NCBI GenBank assembly: GCA_017409345.1
Contig: JAFQSX010000012.1
Coordinates: 81,388-145,387, forward strand
DNA length: 64,000 nt
Source: Muribaculaceae bacterium
GTDB taxonomy: Bacteria; Bacteroidota; Bacteroidia; Bacteroidales; Muribaculaceae
Reading direction: 5' to 3'
Shown here: one piece after another, positions 38,855 to 47,483 of the stretch
How positions within the stretch are numbered: position 1 is the first letter of the stretch
How the letters are laid out: each line of letters begins with the position of its first letter
Notes under the pieces: generated by a model
What the model was told of the DNA's origin: nothing
Databases searched by the model: none
The model's input: the letters and a program-made list of their open reading frames with translations, nothing else
Position numbers and translations under genes: made by a program

Positions 38855-39778
38855 ATGGCAAAGAAACTTACGCATAAGCCGGGTGCCGAACGTCAACGCT
38901 TTCGCCCCGACATTATAGAAACCTATAAGGTTGAGACTGAAACTACGTTGTTGCCATTCTTGTTTGAGTCAATGCCTCAACGAAAACGTGTTACCGTTAA
39001 AGATTATCTTAAGCATAATCAAGTGGCAGTGAATAATGTGCCATTGACGCAGTTTAACACCGAGTTGCATCCCGGAGATGAGGTGAAAGTAAATATTTCG
39101 CGTGAGTTTCAAGTGTTTTATCATCGACGTATGCAATTAGTATATGAAGATGATGATATCATTGTAGTAAATAAGGGTTATGGCTTGTTATCAATGGGAA
39201 CCGATAAGGTGAAGGATGGTACAGCCTATTCAATTGTCCGTGACTATGTAAAATGGCAAGACCCTCGAAATAAGATATTTATTGTGCATCGTCTTGATCG
39301 CGACACATCGGGGCTGATGATGTTTGCTAAAAGCATTGAGGCTAAAGAAGCAATGCAGCATAATTGGAATAATATGGTGCTCAATCGCAAATATTTGGCC
39401 GTCGTAGAAGGTAAGGTTGAAGAAACTGAAGGTACAATAAAAAGTTATCTTGCCGAGAATACTCAGTTTGAAGTATATTCAACCGAAAACCCCGAAGAAG
39501 GTCAACTCGCGGTAACTCGTTATAAAACACTAAAATGCAAAAACGGATATACGTTGCTTGAGGTGGAACTTGATACCGGTCGTAAAAATCAGATTCGTGT
39601 TCACATGAAAGACCTTGGGCACCCCATCGTTGGCGACCGCAAATATGGTGCGAGAACAAGCCCCATACATCGTCTGGCACTTCATGCACAGACACTCCGT
39701 TTTATCCACCCCATCACTCGCAAAGAGATGAATTTTACAACCCCCATCCCATCTTCATTTGACTCAATCGTCAAGTAA
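38855..39778 (+). CDS. RluA/RluD-family rRNA or tRNA pseudouridine synthase
   Basis: A 307-residue enzyme converting uridine to pseudouridine in structured RNA. An S4-like RNA-binding segment (RVTVKDYLKHNQVAVNNVPL, about 43-62) precedes the catalytic domain, which has DDDIIVVNKGYGLLSMG, the catalytic Asp in VHRLDRDTSGLMMFAKS, and RKNQIRVHMKDLGHPIVGDRKYG. The exact target (RluD, RluC or other) cannot be read. It is 5 bp after topA. Its stop codon directly abuts the AT-rich dispersed repeat at 39776-39823. Confidence 0.92.
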   Translation: MAKKLTHKPGAERQRFRPDIIETYKVETETTLLPFLFESMPQRKRVTVKDYLKHNQVAVNNVPLTQFNTELHPGDEVKVNISREFQVFYHRRMQLVYEDDDIIVVNKGYGLLSMGTDKVKDGTAYSIVRDYVKWQDPRNKIFIVHRLDRDTSGLMMFAKSIEAKEAMQHNWNNMVLNRKYLAVVEGKVEETEGTIKSYLAENTQFEVYSTENPEEGQLAVTRYKTLKCKNGYTLLEVELDTGRKNQIRVHMKDLGHPIVGDRKYGARTSPIHRLALHAQTLRFIHPITRKEMNFTTPIPSSFDSIVK

Positions 39779-39823
39779 TTCATAATGCATAATTTATCAA
39801 GTGATAATTTATAATTCATAATG
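39776..39823. repeat. TAATTCATAATGCATAAT repeat at the pseudouridine synthase stop
   Basis: The repeat begins with the TAA stop codon itself (39776-39778) and includes TTCATAATGCATAAT plus a second ATTCATAAT. It separates this gene from the four-helix-bundle gene. Confidence 0.75.
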
Positions 39824-39825
39824 GA

Positions 39826-40200
39826 ATGAGTGGGTATAATGAAGGAAATATTATTGTACATAAAAGTAAATTGTTTGCTATAAGGAGCATAAATTTATAT
39901 AAATTTTTATGTAAAGAGCATGCCGAGTATGTGATTTCAAAGCAACTTCTGAGAAGTGGAACGAGTATAGGAGCAAACGTAAAAGAGGCAATAAGAGCTC
40001 AGACTCTCCCCGATTTTATTACTAAGATGAATGTTGCATTAAAAGAGGCAAGCGAAAGTGAGTATTGGATTGAGTTGCTTCAAGAAACAAATTTTATAGA
40101 TAATGCAAGCGCAGGTAGCCTTTTAGCAGATTGTGTTGAATTGATAAAGTTGCTCACTGCAATAATTAAAACCTCAAAAGAAAAGCAATGCAATATGTAG
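39826..40200 (+). CDS. Four-helix-bundle protein (23S rRNA intervening-sequence family)
   Basis: A 124-residue protein of the S23/IVP-like four-helix-bundle family, related to bAvd. Markers are KLFAIRSINLYKFLCKEH, SKQLLRSGTSIGANVKEAIRAQTLPDFITKM, ALKEASESEYWIELL and ELIKLLTAIIKTSK. Family members occur inside 23S rRNA intervening sequences, with diversity-generating retroelements, or as orphans; this is an orphan, with no rRNA or reverse transcriptase nearby. It is bracketed on both sides by AT-rich repeats of the same family (39776-39823 and 40199-40267), which suggests it may have arrived as a unit. Role unknown; probably nucleic-acid binding. Confidence 0.85.
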   Translation: MSGYNEGNIIVHKSKLFAIRSINLYKFLCKEHAEYVISKQLLRSGTSIGANVKEAIRAQTLPDFITKMNVALKEASESEYWIELLQETNFIDNASAGSLLADCVELIKLLTAIIKTSKEKQCNM

Positions 40201-40267
40201 CATAATGCATTATGAATTATGCATTAATAATAGCAAATAGTTAATTATGAATTATGCATTATGAATT
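40199..40267. repeat. AATTATGCATTATG repeat spanning the pfkB start
   Basis: Two blocks (40199-40226 and 40242-40267) of the dispersed motif. The first abuts the four-helix-bundle stop. The second contains the ATG of the sugar-kinase gene. Confidence 0.75.
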
Positions 40268-41102
40268 AATAATAGGTTTGGGAGAGGTATTGTGGGATAT
40301 GCTCCCACAAGGGCGTCAATTGGGGGGTGCACCGGCTAATTTTGCCTATCATGTGAGCCAATTAGGCTATCAAGGCATTATTGTGAGTGCAGTGGGGAAT
40401 GATGCGCTTGGGAATGACATTGTTAAAGAGTTAGATTCTCATGGCATTGCGTCGCGCATATCTATCGTTGATGCTCCCACCGGAGTTGTAAATGTGTCGG
40501 TCGATGATAAGGGGATTCCCTCTTATGAAATCGTTGAAAATGTGGCATGGGATAATATCCCATATAGTGAAGATCTGCAATATTTAGCATCACAAGCGGT
40601 TGCGGTGTGTTTTGGGTCACTTGCACAACGTGAGGTCGTGTCACGTGATACCATAATACAATTTATTGAGTCCTTACCCCCTACATGTTTGAAAGTCTTT
40701 GATATAAACCTACGTCAGAGATACTATACTCGCGAGATTATAGAGTGGTCATTGGAACATTGCGACGTGTTGAAACTCAATGATGACGAGTTGGCGATTA
40801 TAAAGGAAATGCTAGAAGCCACTACATTGAGTGATGACTCATTTGTGGCAAAATTGAAGCAACTCTATGATTTAAAGATTGTAATACTCACATGTGGAGA
40901 AAAGGGTAGTAGTGTATATTATGACGATGAGGTGAATTTTGAATTAACCCCACAGGTAGAGGTGGTTGACACCGTTGGAGCAGGAGATTCGTTTACTGCC
41001 GCATTTGTAGCAACCTTATTGCAAGGAAAATCGGTCGTCGAAGCACATCGCCAAGCCGTAGCGACCTCCGCTACTACTTGCACCCACAAGGGGGCAATAT
41101 AA
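40254..41102 (+). CDS. PfkB-family sugar kinase (fructokinase-like)
   Basis: A 282-residue ribokinase-family enzyme that phosphorylates a sugar. IIGLGEVLWDMLPQGRQLGGAPANFAYHVSQLG (the N-terminal lid and sugar-binding region, in consecutive stretches) and the C-terminal DTVGAGDSFTAAFVATLL (general base Asp near residue 245) mark the family; the GEVLWDxLPxGxxLGGAPxNF form favours fructokinase. The first five codons (MHYEL) are encoded by the AT-rich repeat at 40242-40267. The native start was either replaced or absorbed by the repeat. Confidence 0.9.
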   Translation: MHYELIIGLGEVLWDMLPQGRQLGGAPANFAYHVSQLGYQGIIVSAVGNDALGNDIVKELDSHGIASRISIVDAPTGVVNVSVDDKGIPSYEIVENVAWDNIPYSEDLQYLASQAVAVCFGSLAQREVVSRDTIIQFIESLPPTCLKVFDINLRQRYYTREIIEWSLEHCDVLKLNDDELAIIKEMLEATTLSDDSFVAKLKQLYDLKIVILTCGEKGSSVYYDDEVNFELTPQVEVVDTVGAGDSFTAAFVATLLQGKSVVEAHRQAVATSATTCTHKGAI

Positions 41103-41290
41103 ATGAAATGAAAGAGGATAGAGTAGAAAGCAAAAATAAGTCTTTCAGCGCTTGTTTGAGCGAATCCTATGTAATTAAATTTTAATGGATTTGTTATATT
41201 TAACTATGTCAGATTTTAATTTTCCTGTTTCCTCTTTTCATTTTCCTCTTTAAATACTATCTTTGTAAGAAATTATAACCCTCTACACTC

Positions 41291-42085
41291 ATGAAACAAT
41301 ATCTCGACCTCCTAAGCCATATAATGGAACATGGCACTCAAAAGAGTGACCGAACAGGTACCGGAACGCGAAGCGTATTTGGTTATCAAATGCGTTTTAA
41401 TCTTGCCGATGGTTTCCCATTGCTCACCACAAAGAAACTACACCTCAAATCAATCATTCATGAATTGTTGTGGTTCCTCAAAGGGGATACAAATGCAAGG
41501 TATCTTCAAGAAAACGGTGTGAGAATATGGAATGAGTGGGCCGATGAAAATGGCGATCTTGGTCATATCTATGGCTATCAATGGCGTTCATGGCCCGATT
41601 ATAATGGAGGACATATCGACCAAATTTCGGAAGTGATTGAAACAATCAAAAATAACCCCGATTCGCGTCGCATAATTGTGAGTGCATGGAATGTGGCAGA
41701 TCTTCCCAATATGAATTTGCCTCCTTGTCACGCATTCTTCCAATTCTATGTGGCCGATGGCAAATTGAGTCTTCAGCTTTACCAACGAAGTGCCGACACA
41801 TTCCTCGGTGTGCCGTTCAATATTGCATCTTATGCGCTATTGCTCATGATGGTGGCGCAAGTAACCGGTCTTGAGGTGGGCGATTTTGTTCACACCCTTG
41901 GCGATGCTCATATCTATAACAACCACTTTGAGCAGATTCAAGAACAATTATCGCGCGAACCACGCAAATTGCCTCGCATGGTAATTAATCCCGAAGTGAA
42001 AAATATTTTTGATTTCAAATACGAAGATTTTACACTCGAAGATTACGACCCACACCCCCACATCAAAGGCATTGTAGCAGTCTAA
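41291..42085 (+). CDS. thyA: Thymidylate synthase
   Basis: A 264-residue enzyme that methylates dUMP to dTMP with methylenetetrahydrofolate, standard E. coli-type length. Cys146 in PPCHAFFQF is the nucleophile. [45 protein letters not shown] and [16 protein letters not shown] are all conserved. TATCTTTG (41258-41265) is a good -7 element. It is followed by folA, which regenerates its oxidised folate product, a classic pairing. Confidence 0.97.
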   Translation: MKQYLDLLSHIMEHGTQKSDRTGTGTRSVFGYQMRFNLADGFPLLTTKKLHLKSIIHELLWFLKGDTNARYLQENGVRIWNEWADENGDLGHIYGYQWRSWPDYNGGHIDQISEVIETIKNNPDSRRIIVSAWNVADLPNMNLPPCHAFFQFYVADGKLSLQLYQRSADTFLGVPFNIASYALLLMMVAQVTGLEVGDFVHTLGDAHIYNNHFEQIQEQLSREPRKLPRMVINPEVKNIFDFKYEDFTLEDYDPHPHIKGIVAV

Positions 42086-42088
42086 CTT

Positions 42089-42102
42089 TAATGCATAATT
42101 AA
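42089..42102. repeat. Short TAATGCATAATTAA repeat after thyA
   Basis: One unit of the dispersed AT-rich motif, 3 bp after the thyA stop. A short hairpin ACCCC-TTT-GGGGT follows at 42121-42133 without a T run. Confidence 0.5.
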
Positions 42103-42254
42103 CTCGGTCAAGCCTCGTTGACCCCTTTGGGGTTCATAATGCTTTCTTGTTGTCATCTGTCTTTTAGAATGCTTGGAGTTAGGAAGGGACAAAAAGTAAA
42201 TAAAATATATCATTAAGAATGATGAATAATAACCATAATGAGATTTTAGGTAAG

Positions 42255-42746
42255 ATGGATATATCAATAATAGTTGCAGTGGCTCGTGATAATGCTATTG
42301 GGCGAAAGGGAGATTTGTTGTTTCATATCAGTGCCGATTTGCGTCGATTTAAAGAGATAACAATGGGTCACCCCATCATTATGGGGCGTAAAACCTTTGA
42401 ATCATTCCCCAAAGGGCCGCTTCCCGGACGTCAAAATATCGTTATTACTCGTCAAAGCGACTATACTCGCGAGGGAATAACTGTTGTGGGCTCATTTGCC
42501 GATGCTCTCACGGCGGCAAATGACGTAGATGGAGTATTTGTTATCGGAGGTGGAGAAATCTATCGTGAGGCGATTAAAAGCGCTTCAAAACTATATCTTA
42601 CCGAGATTGACGCATCGGTTGATGATGCCGACACATTTTTCCCTGCAATAGATACAAAAGAATGGCAGGTAACCGAAGAAGGGGAGTGGATTGTCGATGA
42701 ACGCACCGGAGCACGTTATCGCTTCATTTGTTTATCTCGCCAATAA
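42255..42746 (+). CDS. folA: Dihydrofolate reductase
   Basis: A 163-residue enzyme reducing dihydrofolate to tetrahydrofolate. ISIIVAVARDNAIGRKGDLLFHISADLRRFKE holds the active-site Asp-equivalent region and M20-like loop (in consecutive stretches). GHPIIMGRKTFESFP and FVIGGGEIYREAI (nucleotide-binding) are also clear. The ATG at 42255 is preferred because the family begins with MxISIIVAVA and AGGTAAG lies just upstream; 42219 is possible and adds 12 residues. The promoter of tRNA-Arg overlaps its 3' end. Confidence 0.95.
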   Translation: MDISIIVAVARDNAIGRKGDLLFHISADLRRFKEITMGHPIIMGRKTFESFPKGPLPGRQNIVITRQSDYTREGITVVGSFADALTAANDVDGVFVIGGGEIYREAIKSASKLYLTEIDASVDDADTFFPAIDTKEWQVTEEGEWIVDERTGARYRFICLSRQ

Positions 42747-42758
42747 CCACTATCTTTG
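42728..42758 (+). promoter_or_regulatory. tRNA-Arg promoter within folA 3' end
   Basis: TTG (42728-42730), exactly 20 bases, TATCTTTG (42751-42758). The -33 element lies in the last codons of folA. Confidence 0.7.
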
Positions 42759-42774
42759 CCACGCAAATAGAGAA

Positions 42775-42846
42775 GCCTCGGTAGTTCAACGGATAGAATA
42801 GAAGTTTCCTAAACTTTTGATAGCAGTTCGATTCTGCTCCGAGGTA
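42775..42846 (+). tRNA. tRNA-Arg (anticodon CCT)
   Basis: A 72-base cloverleaf. The acceptor GCCTCGG pairs with CCGAGGT (first pair G-U); discriminator A. The D-loop is AGTTCAACGGATAGAAT, the anticodon loop TTCCTAA reads CCT (decoding AGG), and the T-loop is TTCGATT. CCA not encoded. Confidence 0.93.
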
Positions 42847-42857
42847 CAAAGTGATGT

Positions 42858-42897
42858 CAAGAAGAGCAGTGCCAATGGCGCTGCTCTTCTTGTTTTT
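42858..42897 (+). terminator. Terminator of tRNA-Arg
   Basis: A 16-bp stem with one mismatch (42858-42873 with 42877-42892, loop AAT) followed by TTTTT. Confidence 0.9.
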
Positions 42898-42922
42898 AGT
42901 GAAGTTGGAATGGGAGATTAAG

Positions 42923-42952
42923 GTCCTTAAGGACTTTAACGACCTTAAGGAC
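42923..42952. repeat. Palindromic CCTTAAGG repeats
   Basis: GTCCTTAAGGAC (42923-42934) is a perfect 12-bp palindrome, followed by GACCTTAAGGAC (42941-42952). Purpose unknown; may be a decayed microsatellite-like intergenic repeat. Confidence 0.55.
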
Positions 42953-42981
42953 TCTAAAGAGCAACGATGTCCGAGAGGGAG

Positions 42982-43014
42982 AAAAAAAGCGAGCAACCCA
43001 TGTGGGTTGCTCGC
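42982..43014 (-). terminator. Terminator of the RCC1/LRR gene
   Basis: GCGAGCAACCCA (42989-43000) pairs perfectly with 43003-43014; the seven A at 42982-42988 give a U run on the minus-strand transcript. Confidence 0.88.
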
Positions 43015-43030
43015 CGTTACTTGCCCGAAG

Positions 43031-43051
43031 GCAATTATGTATTATGCATTA
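43031..43051. repeat. AATTATGTATTATGCATTAT repeat at a stop codon
   Basis: One to two units of the dispersed motif; its end supplies the TAA stop (43049-43051, minus strand) of the RCC1/LRR gene. Confidence 0.7.
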
Positions 43052-45772
43052 TTTCACGAGAACTTTAGAAGCTTTGTTACCTTGAACTTTGATGAATACA
43101 CCATTTTCAGGGTTAGCAACTTTCACACCTTGGAGGTTGTAGTAAACAGCAGGAGCATTGTTGTCGATTTCAATATTTTCAACACCAGCTTCACTTGCTT
43201 TCACAAGGTTGAATTTTGCCCATTTAGCATTGGCTTTGAATGCATCAAAAGCTGCATCGGGGACGATGATTGTGATGTCGGCAAATTTAACATCAAATTC
43301 ATCTAAAATAGACACGTAGGCAGGAGCTTCTACACCAAAGTAATTACTCCAATCAATTGTTTGCATAGAGGTGCAGTCATCAAACATATTTGAACCGAGT
43401 TTCATGCCTGGAGCAAAAATTGCTTTTGTGAGCGAAGTACAACCTGAGAATGCATATTCAGTGTCGGTGAGGCTAACACATCCACTCAAGTCAATTTCTT
43501 TCAATGCAGAACATCCAAGGAATGCAGAGTTGAAGTCGCCAAATTTAGCAGCTTCAGTAGCTGTAGGCATAATTACAGTGTGAAGAGCGCGACAGCCAAA
43601 GAACACACCTGTTTTAGAGAAACCGGCAGGAACATAAAGGTCGGTCAATGCTACGAGGGTAGCTTGGCTCATGTCAACAACTTCAAGAACGTCATTGCCG
43701 GCTTTGGGCAATCCCATATTATTGCCTATTGCATTTGTTAAAGCGGTAAATCCGGCAGTATTCCATTCACCGGTGAGAACAATCTTGCGAGCATTGGCAA
43801 GTGATGAAGGGATGTTGTTTGCTCCAAATTTAAATACTCCTTCTTCGGGTTTTGCTATTGTGAGTTTATTCCATTTGGCATCAGCGACAAACGCATCGTA
43901 AGCGGCAACAGGGACAGTTACAGTAATCGCTTTCAAATCACTGATGTATTGGAATGCATCGCTACCCATTGCTGGAGCAGTTGTGCCAGAGTAAGAAGTC
44001 CAATCGATTGATTTAAGAGATTGGCAATCGCCAAACATAAATTTACCAATAGAGATATAAGCAGGAAGGACAACGCTTTCAAGAGACATACATTTGTCAA
44101 ATGCGCTTTCGGTACCTGTTGTGATTGATTCACAGTCAGAGAGGTCTATTGATGTGATTGCACATTCATAGAATGCGTCAACGATAGATGTTACGTTTGA
44201 GCAACCTTTCAAGCTGATGTTAGCCAAAGAAGAGCAGTTTTGGAATGCAGAACGAAGACTTGTAAAGTTTGCGGCTTGGTCTTCAACAGGCATAACCACA
44301 GTGTGAAGAGCCTTAAGCCCACGGAATGTGCCGTATGAACCTGCGCCTATTGTTACGTATAATGATGTGCCATATTCAATTTCAGCTTGGCTCATGTCAA
44401 TTTCTTCGATAGTGCTATTTCCTGCAGGAGGCCATCCTGTGTTGTTGCCGATAGACGCCGAAAGGTTAGTGAAATCGGCAGTAGTCCACATACCTGTGAG
44501 AATGAGTTTCTTTGCCGAAGCAAGTCCCGAAGGAATGCTTTTTGCGTCGAAAGTATAAATGCCATCACCGGTTTCTTGACGTTTTTCGCCAACGGCTATA
44601 GGAGATGTGGCAAATGTCATTTGGTCTTCTGATGAGTGGTCGCCAAGTTGTCCTGCACGGTTGTTACCCCAACCAAGAAGTTTCCCTTCTTCAGTGAGGA
44701 TTGTTGTGAATCGTTGTCCCGATGCGATGAGTTTTATTGTTACATCACCAAGGGGAACTTCTATAGGAGTGGTTTCAAATGGGATATTGCTCAAATCGGC
44801 AGAAACGCCTTCGCCATTACCAAGTGCTCCATCAGCATTAGACCCCCAAGCATAAACTTTAGAGATAACGCCATTTTCGCCAACACCTACAACGCGTACG
44901 TTTTCGCAACCCGACATAGTGATAACCTTGCCGGGAATATTGACTTTAACAGGTGTTTGAACATAATGAACTGATGTGTCATTGAGACCAAGCATATTAT
45001 TGTCGTTAGCACCCCAAGCCCAAAGAGAACCATCGGCTTTTATGCCATATGAACTACGGTCAACAGCAAATACTTCAACCCAATCGGTTTCAGTGCCTAT
45101 TTGAGTGGGGACTTTCACATTTTGAGGAAGAGAACTCAATTGATCACAATCATTGAAGCCCCAGCCCCATAATGAACCGTCGGTTTTTAGAGCAAGAGTA
45201 TGTGATGCTCCTACTGTAGCTTGTTTCCAATCGGTGTCAGTGCCAATTTGCTTAGGAGTTGATTGGTTGGCGTAGTTGCCAAGCCCAAGGGCACCCATTT
45301 CACCTTCGCCCCAAGCCCAAAGGGTTCCATCTGCTTTTAATCCGATTGCACTACGACCAAAGAAACGAGTAACAGCAACCGATACCCAATTATTATCTGT
45401 TCCAATTTGTGTAGGGGTTTTATGACTGATTCCGTCACCAACACCTTGAATACCTTTAGAATTGTCGCCAACAGCCCATAATGTGCCGTCTTCTTTGAGG
45501 AAGAATGCGTATGCTTGTCCAGATACTACACTATTCCAATTGGTATCAGTTCCTACTTGTTGAGGAACGGCCGTTTTTTCTGGACCATCAGCGCCAATGC
45601 CAAGTTGGCCACTTTCATTCCAGCCCCAAGCCCAGAGAGAACCATCGGCTTTAATAGCATAAGTACTACCATCGCCCGCAGTTACAAATTTCCATGTTTG
45701 AGTTTCGGCCGATGTACTTAATGAGATAGCCAAGCCACAAAGGGCAAGACCTAATTTTTTTAATTTTTTCAT
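43049..45772 (-). CDS. Secreted RCC1-repeat / leucine-rich-repeat protein with sorting tail
   Basis: A 907-residue exported protein; signal peptide about 1-22 (ending SLSTSA). Residues about 25-400 hold seven RCC1 blades (for example KADGSLWAWGWNESGQLGIG, KADGTLWAWGEGEMGALGLG), enough for one propeller. Two homologous BspA-type LRR blocks follow, about 405-645 and 655-860, each starting FxAxxIPSxLAxAxKxxLTG and containing FxxCxSLxxIDxS repeats. The C-terminal 40 residues (AVYYNLQGVKVANPENGVF, ending SKVLVK) form a type-A-like sorting tail identical to that of the gene at 47509-50622. Probably displayed at the cell surface for protein or glycan binding. It lies 25 bp after the 45798-47228 gene, likely one operon. 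Confidence 0.85.
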   Translation of the reverse strand: MKKLKKLGLALCGLAISLSTSAETQTWKFVTAGDGSTYAIKADGSLWAWGWNESGQLGIGADGPEKTAVPQQVGTDTNWNSVVSGQAYAFFLKEDGTLWAVGDNSKGIQGVGDGISHKTPTQIGTDNNWVSVAVTRFFGRSAIGLKADGTLWAWGEGEMGALGLGNYANQSTPKQIGTDTDWKQATVGASHTLALKTDGSLWGWGFNDCDQLSSLPQNVKVPTQIGTETDWVEVFAVDRSSYGIKADGSLWAWGANDNNMLGLNDTSVHYVQTPVKVNIPGKVITMSGCENVRVVGVGENGVISKVYAWGSNADGALGNGEGVSADLSNIPFETTPIEVPLGDVTIKLIASGQRFTTILTEEGKLLGWGNNRAGQLGDHSSEDQMTFATSPIAVGEKRQETGDGIYTFDAKSIPSGLASAKKLILTGMWTTADFTNLSASIGNNTGWPPAGNSTIEEIDMSQAEIEYGTSLYVTIGAGSYGTFRGLKALHTVVMPVEDQAANFTSLRSAFQNCSSLANISLKGCSNVTSIVDAFYECAITSIDLSDCESITTGTESAFDKCMSLESVVLPAYISIGKFMFGDCQSLKSIDWTSYSGTTAPAMGSDAFQYISDLKAITVTVPVAAYDAFVADAKWNKLTIAKPEEGVFKFGANNIPSSLANARKIVLTGEWNTAGFTALTNAIGNNMGLPKAGNDVLEVVDMSQATLVALTDLYVPAGFSKTGVFFGCRALHTVIMPTATEAAKFGDFNSAFLGCSALKEIDLSGCVSLTDTEYAFSGCTSLTKAIFAPGMKLGSNMFDDCTSMQTIDWSNYFGVEAPAYVSILDEFDVKFADITIIVPDAAFDAFKANAKWAKFNLVKASEAGVENIEIDNNAPAVYYNLQGVKVANPENGVFIKVQGNKASKVLVK

Positions 45773-45797
45773 ACGACTGATTATATTTAGTTATAAA

Positions 45798-47228
45798 TTA
45801 TTTTATTGCGATTTTTTGAGCGTTTCCACGCGGACCTTTCACAACATATACTCCGGTTGCGACATTTTCGAGTGAAATTGATGATTGTCCTTCGGTGATT
45901 TGTTGAGAATTGATTACTTTTCCGGTGAGGTCAAAAATGTTTAATTCTCCTGAAACAGATGAATTGATATTAATTGTGCTGCCGGCAACCATTACTTCAA
46001 ATTCATTGTCGGTATCAATAGCAATGCTTTCAATACCGGCCTCAGAAATAGCCGAGCGAATCACCGGGCATATAGCAAATGTGGCATTTCCTCCACCATA
46101 ACTTGCCACAGGACGCATATAATCGTTTTCGCCATTCATGCGGGCGAATGAGTTGTGTGAAAGGAGGTTGCTTTGTTCTACTTCATCCATTTTCTTGCCC
46201 ATTAAGTCGGTCAAGAGGCATAAATCATCGTTTGCGGGGTTATTAGAGAAACCTTCAACCGAGATAAAGAAATAAGGTTTTCCATAAAGGTCGATAGGTT
46301 CATCAAGCACAATATTCCCAACGGCACCATCATAAGTCAATGCCCATGCTCCATTTTCGCCGTCAGCTTTGATATCGGTGTATTTGAGGTAGGCACCATT
46401 TAAAGGTAGGCTTGTCAATATCATTGCTGATTCGGTGATAGTGGGCAACCACACTTGAACGGTAAGTTTTGCGCCTTCGGCATATTTTGTCGGTTTTTTA
46501 TAGAAATAAATGTTTATGCCATCGAGATAGGTGTCATCTTGTCCCACCATAAATAGGTTTCCCCAACCTTTAATATCTTTGGTGTTGGAACCGCCAAGGA
46601 ATCCTTGACCATCGCCATACGACATAGCTCCTAATGAATAAGTGGCGTTTTCAGGGATTACATAATCTCCAACAGCTTGTCCATGTACACGCATGTCAAT
46701 TGTTGTGATTTCAGCGATGCCTCCGGTTTTTACTTTTTCATTGCCTCCGGCCGAGGTCATTGACATAGATGGGGTAAATGAACTTGTACCGTTGGCAGTG
46801 GTTACTGTGAGAGTAGGCATGTCATAAAGACCTGCTTTGTTGTATTTTACTACTGCGTCTTGTGTTGTCAATGTTGCATTGTCTCCACCGGGCACTGACC
46901 ATGACCAAGCAGAAGGAACGCCTGTTGATTGATCTTTATACACAACATCGGTTCCTAACGGAGCCCACAAAAATGCACCTTCGTTTATCGCCTTGTGGCG
47001 AGCCAACATATTGCATACAGGAATGCTTTCTGAAGAATGAGTCCCCAAATTGGCTAATACTGCCGGCATTGCATAATGTGCATCGCTTATAGCATAAGTT
47101 GTCATTGGTACTTTTGTTTCAGCTTCTTTTGGTTGACTCTGAAGCTTTGTGACAGAATAGTCTTGAGCCGAAATGGTTGACATTGACGTTACAGCCGCCA
47201 TTAATGATACGAGTAATTGTTTATTCAT
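45798..47228 (-). CDS. Secreted protein with PKD-like module and type A sorting domain
   Basis: A 476-residue exported protein; signal peptide ends near ISAQ (residue 22). Residues about 90-155 form a PKD-like fold (AWSWSVPGGDNATLTTQDAVVKYNKAGLYDMPTLTV, a PKD pattern in two strands). The middle is beta-rich without a recognised domain. Residues about 405-476 resemble a type A sorting domain (GELNIFDLTGKVINSQQI, ATGVYVVKGPRGN), different in sequence from the tail of its two neighbours. No catalytic motif seen. Upstream are a -7 element TATCTTTG (47317-47324 minus) and an 18-bp palindrome (47273-47290) in the leader. Confidence 0.7.
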   Translation of the reverse strand: MNKQLLVSLMAAVTSMSTISAQDYSVTKLQSQPKEAETKVPMTTYAISDAHYAMPAVLANLGTHSSESIPVCNMLARHKAINEGAFLWAPLGTDVVYKDQSTGVPSAWSWSVPGGDNATLTTQDAVVKYNKAGLYDMPTLTVTTANGTSSFTPSMSMTSAGGNEKVKTGGIAEITTIDMRVHGQAVGDYVIPENATYSLGAMSYGDGQGFLGGSNTKDIKGWGNLFMVGQDDTYLDGINIYFYKKPTKYAEGAKLTVQVWLPTITESAMILTSLPLNGAYLKYTDIKADGENGAWALTYDGAVGNIVLDEPIDLYGKPYFFISVEGFSNNPANDDLCLLTDLMGKKMDEVEQSNLLSHNSFARMNGENDYMRPVASYGGGNATFAICPVIRSAISEAGIESIAIDTDNEFEVMVAGSTININSSVSGELNIFDLTGKVINSQQITEGQSSISLENVATGVYVVKGPRGNAQKIAIK

Positions 47229-47272
47229 ATATAATTATTTATAGTTATTGCAATGATTGTCAATGAGTAAAA

Positions 47273-47290
47273 ATTGCATATATATGCAAT
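47273..47290. promoter_or_regulatory. Perfect palindrome in the leader of the 45798-47228 gene
   Basis: ATTGCATATATATGCAAT is an exact 18-bp palindrome about 45 bases upstream of the ATG and about 20 bases past the predicted start. It could be an operator or an RNA hairpin. Confidence 0.4.
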
Positions 47291-47316
47291 TATGTAATAT
47301 TTTGATTTTTATGCGC

Positions 47317-47324
47317 CAAAGATA
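47317..47324 (-). promoter_or_regulatory. -7 element of the two-gene secreted-protein operon
   Basis: TATCTTTG on the minus strand, predicting a start near 47310 and a leader of about 80 bases. No clear -33 TTG. Confidence 0.45.
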
Positions 47325-47442
47325 ATGTATTTCGTGCTTTTTTACATATATTTTGATGTAAAAAATGTATAATTGTGATGAATTTTTATAATTTTGATCA
47401 TTGACTCAAAATTCAATTGATTAAGATTTTTACACAACAAAA

Positions 47443-47467
47443 GCGAGCAGCCCATTGGACTGCTCGC
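47443..47467 (-). terminator. Terminator of the duplicated-module gene
   Basis: GCGAGCAG (47443-47450) pairs with CTGCTCGC (47460-47467) with partly paired CC/GG inside; A-rich sequence upstream on + gives U on the transcript. Closely related to the hairpin at 42989-43014. Confidence 0.75.
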
Positions 47468-47483
47468 CGTTACTTGCCCGAAG

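Noticed and set aside
42851-43306. A 151-codon plus-strand frame
   Set aside because: It runs through the tRNA-Arg terminator, the palindromic repeats and antisense to the RCC1/LRR gene.
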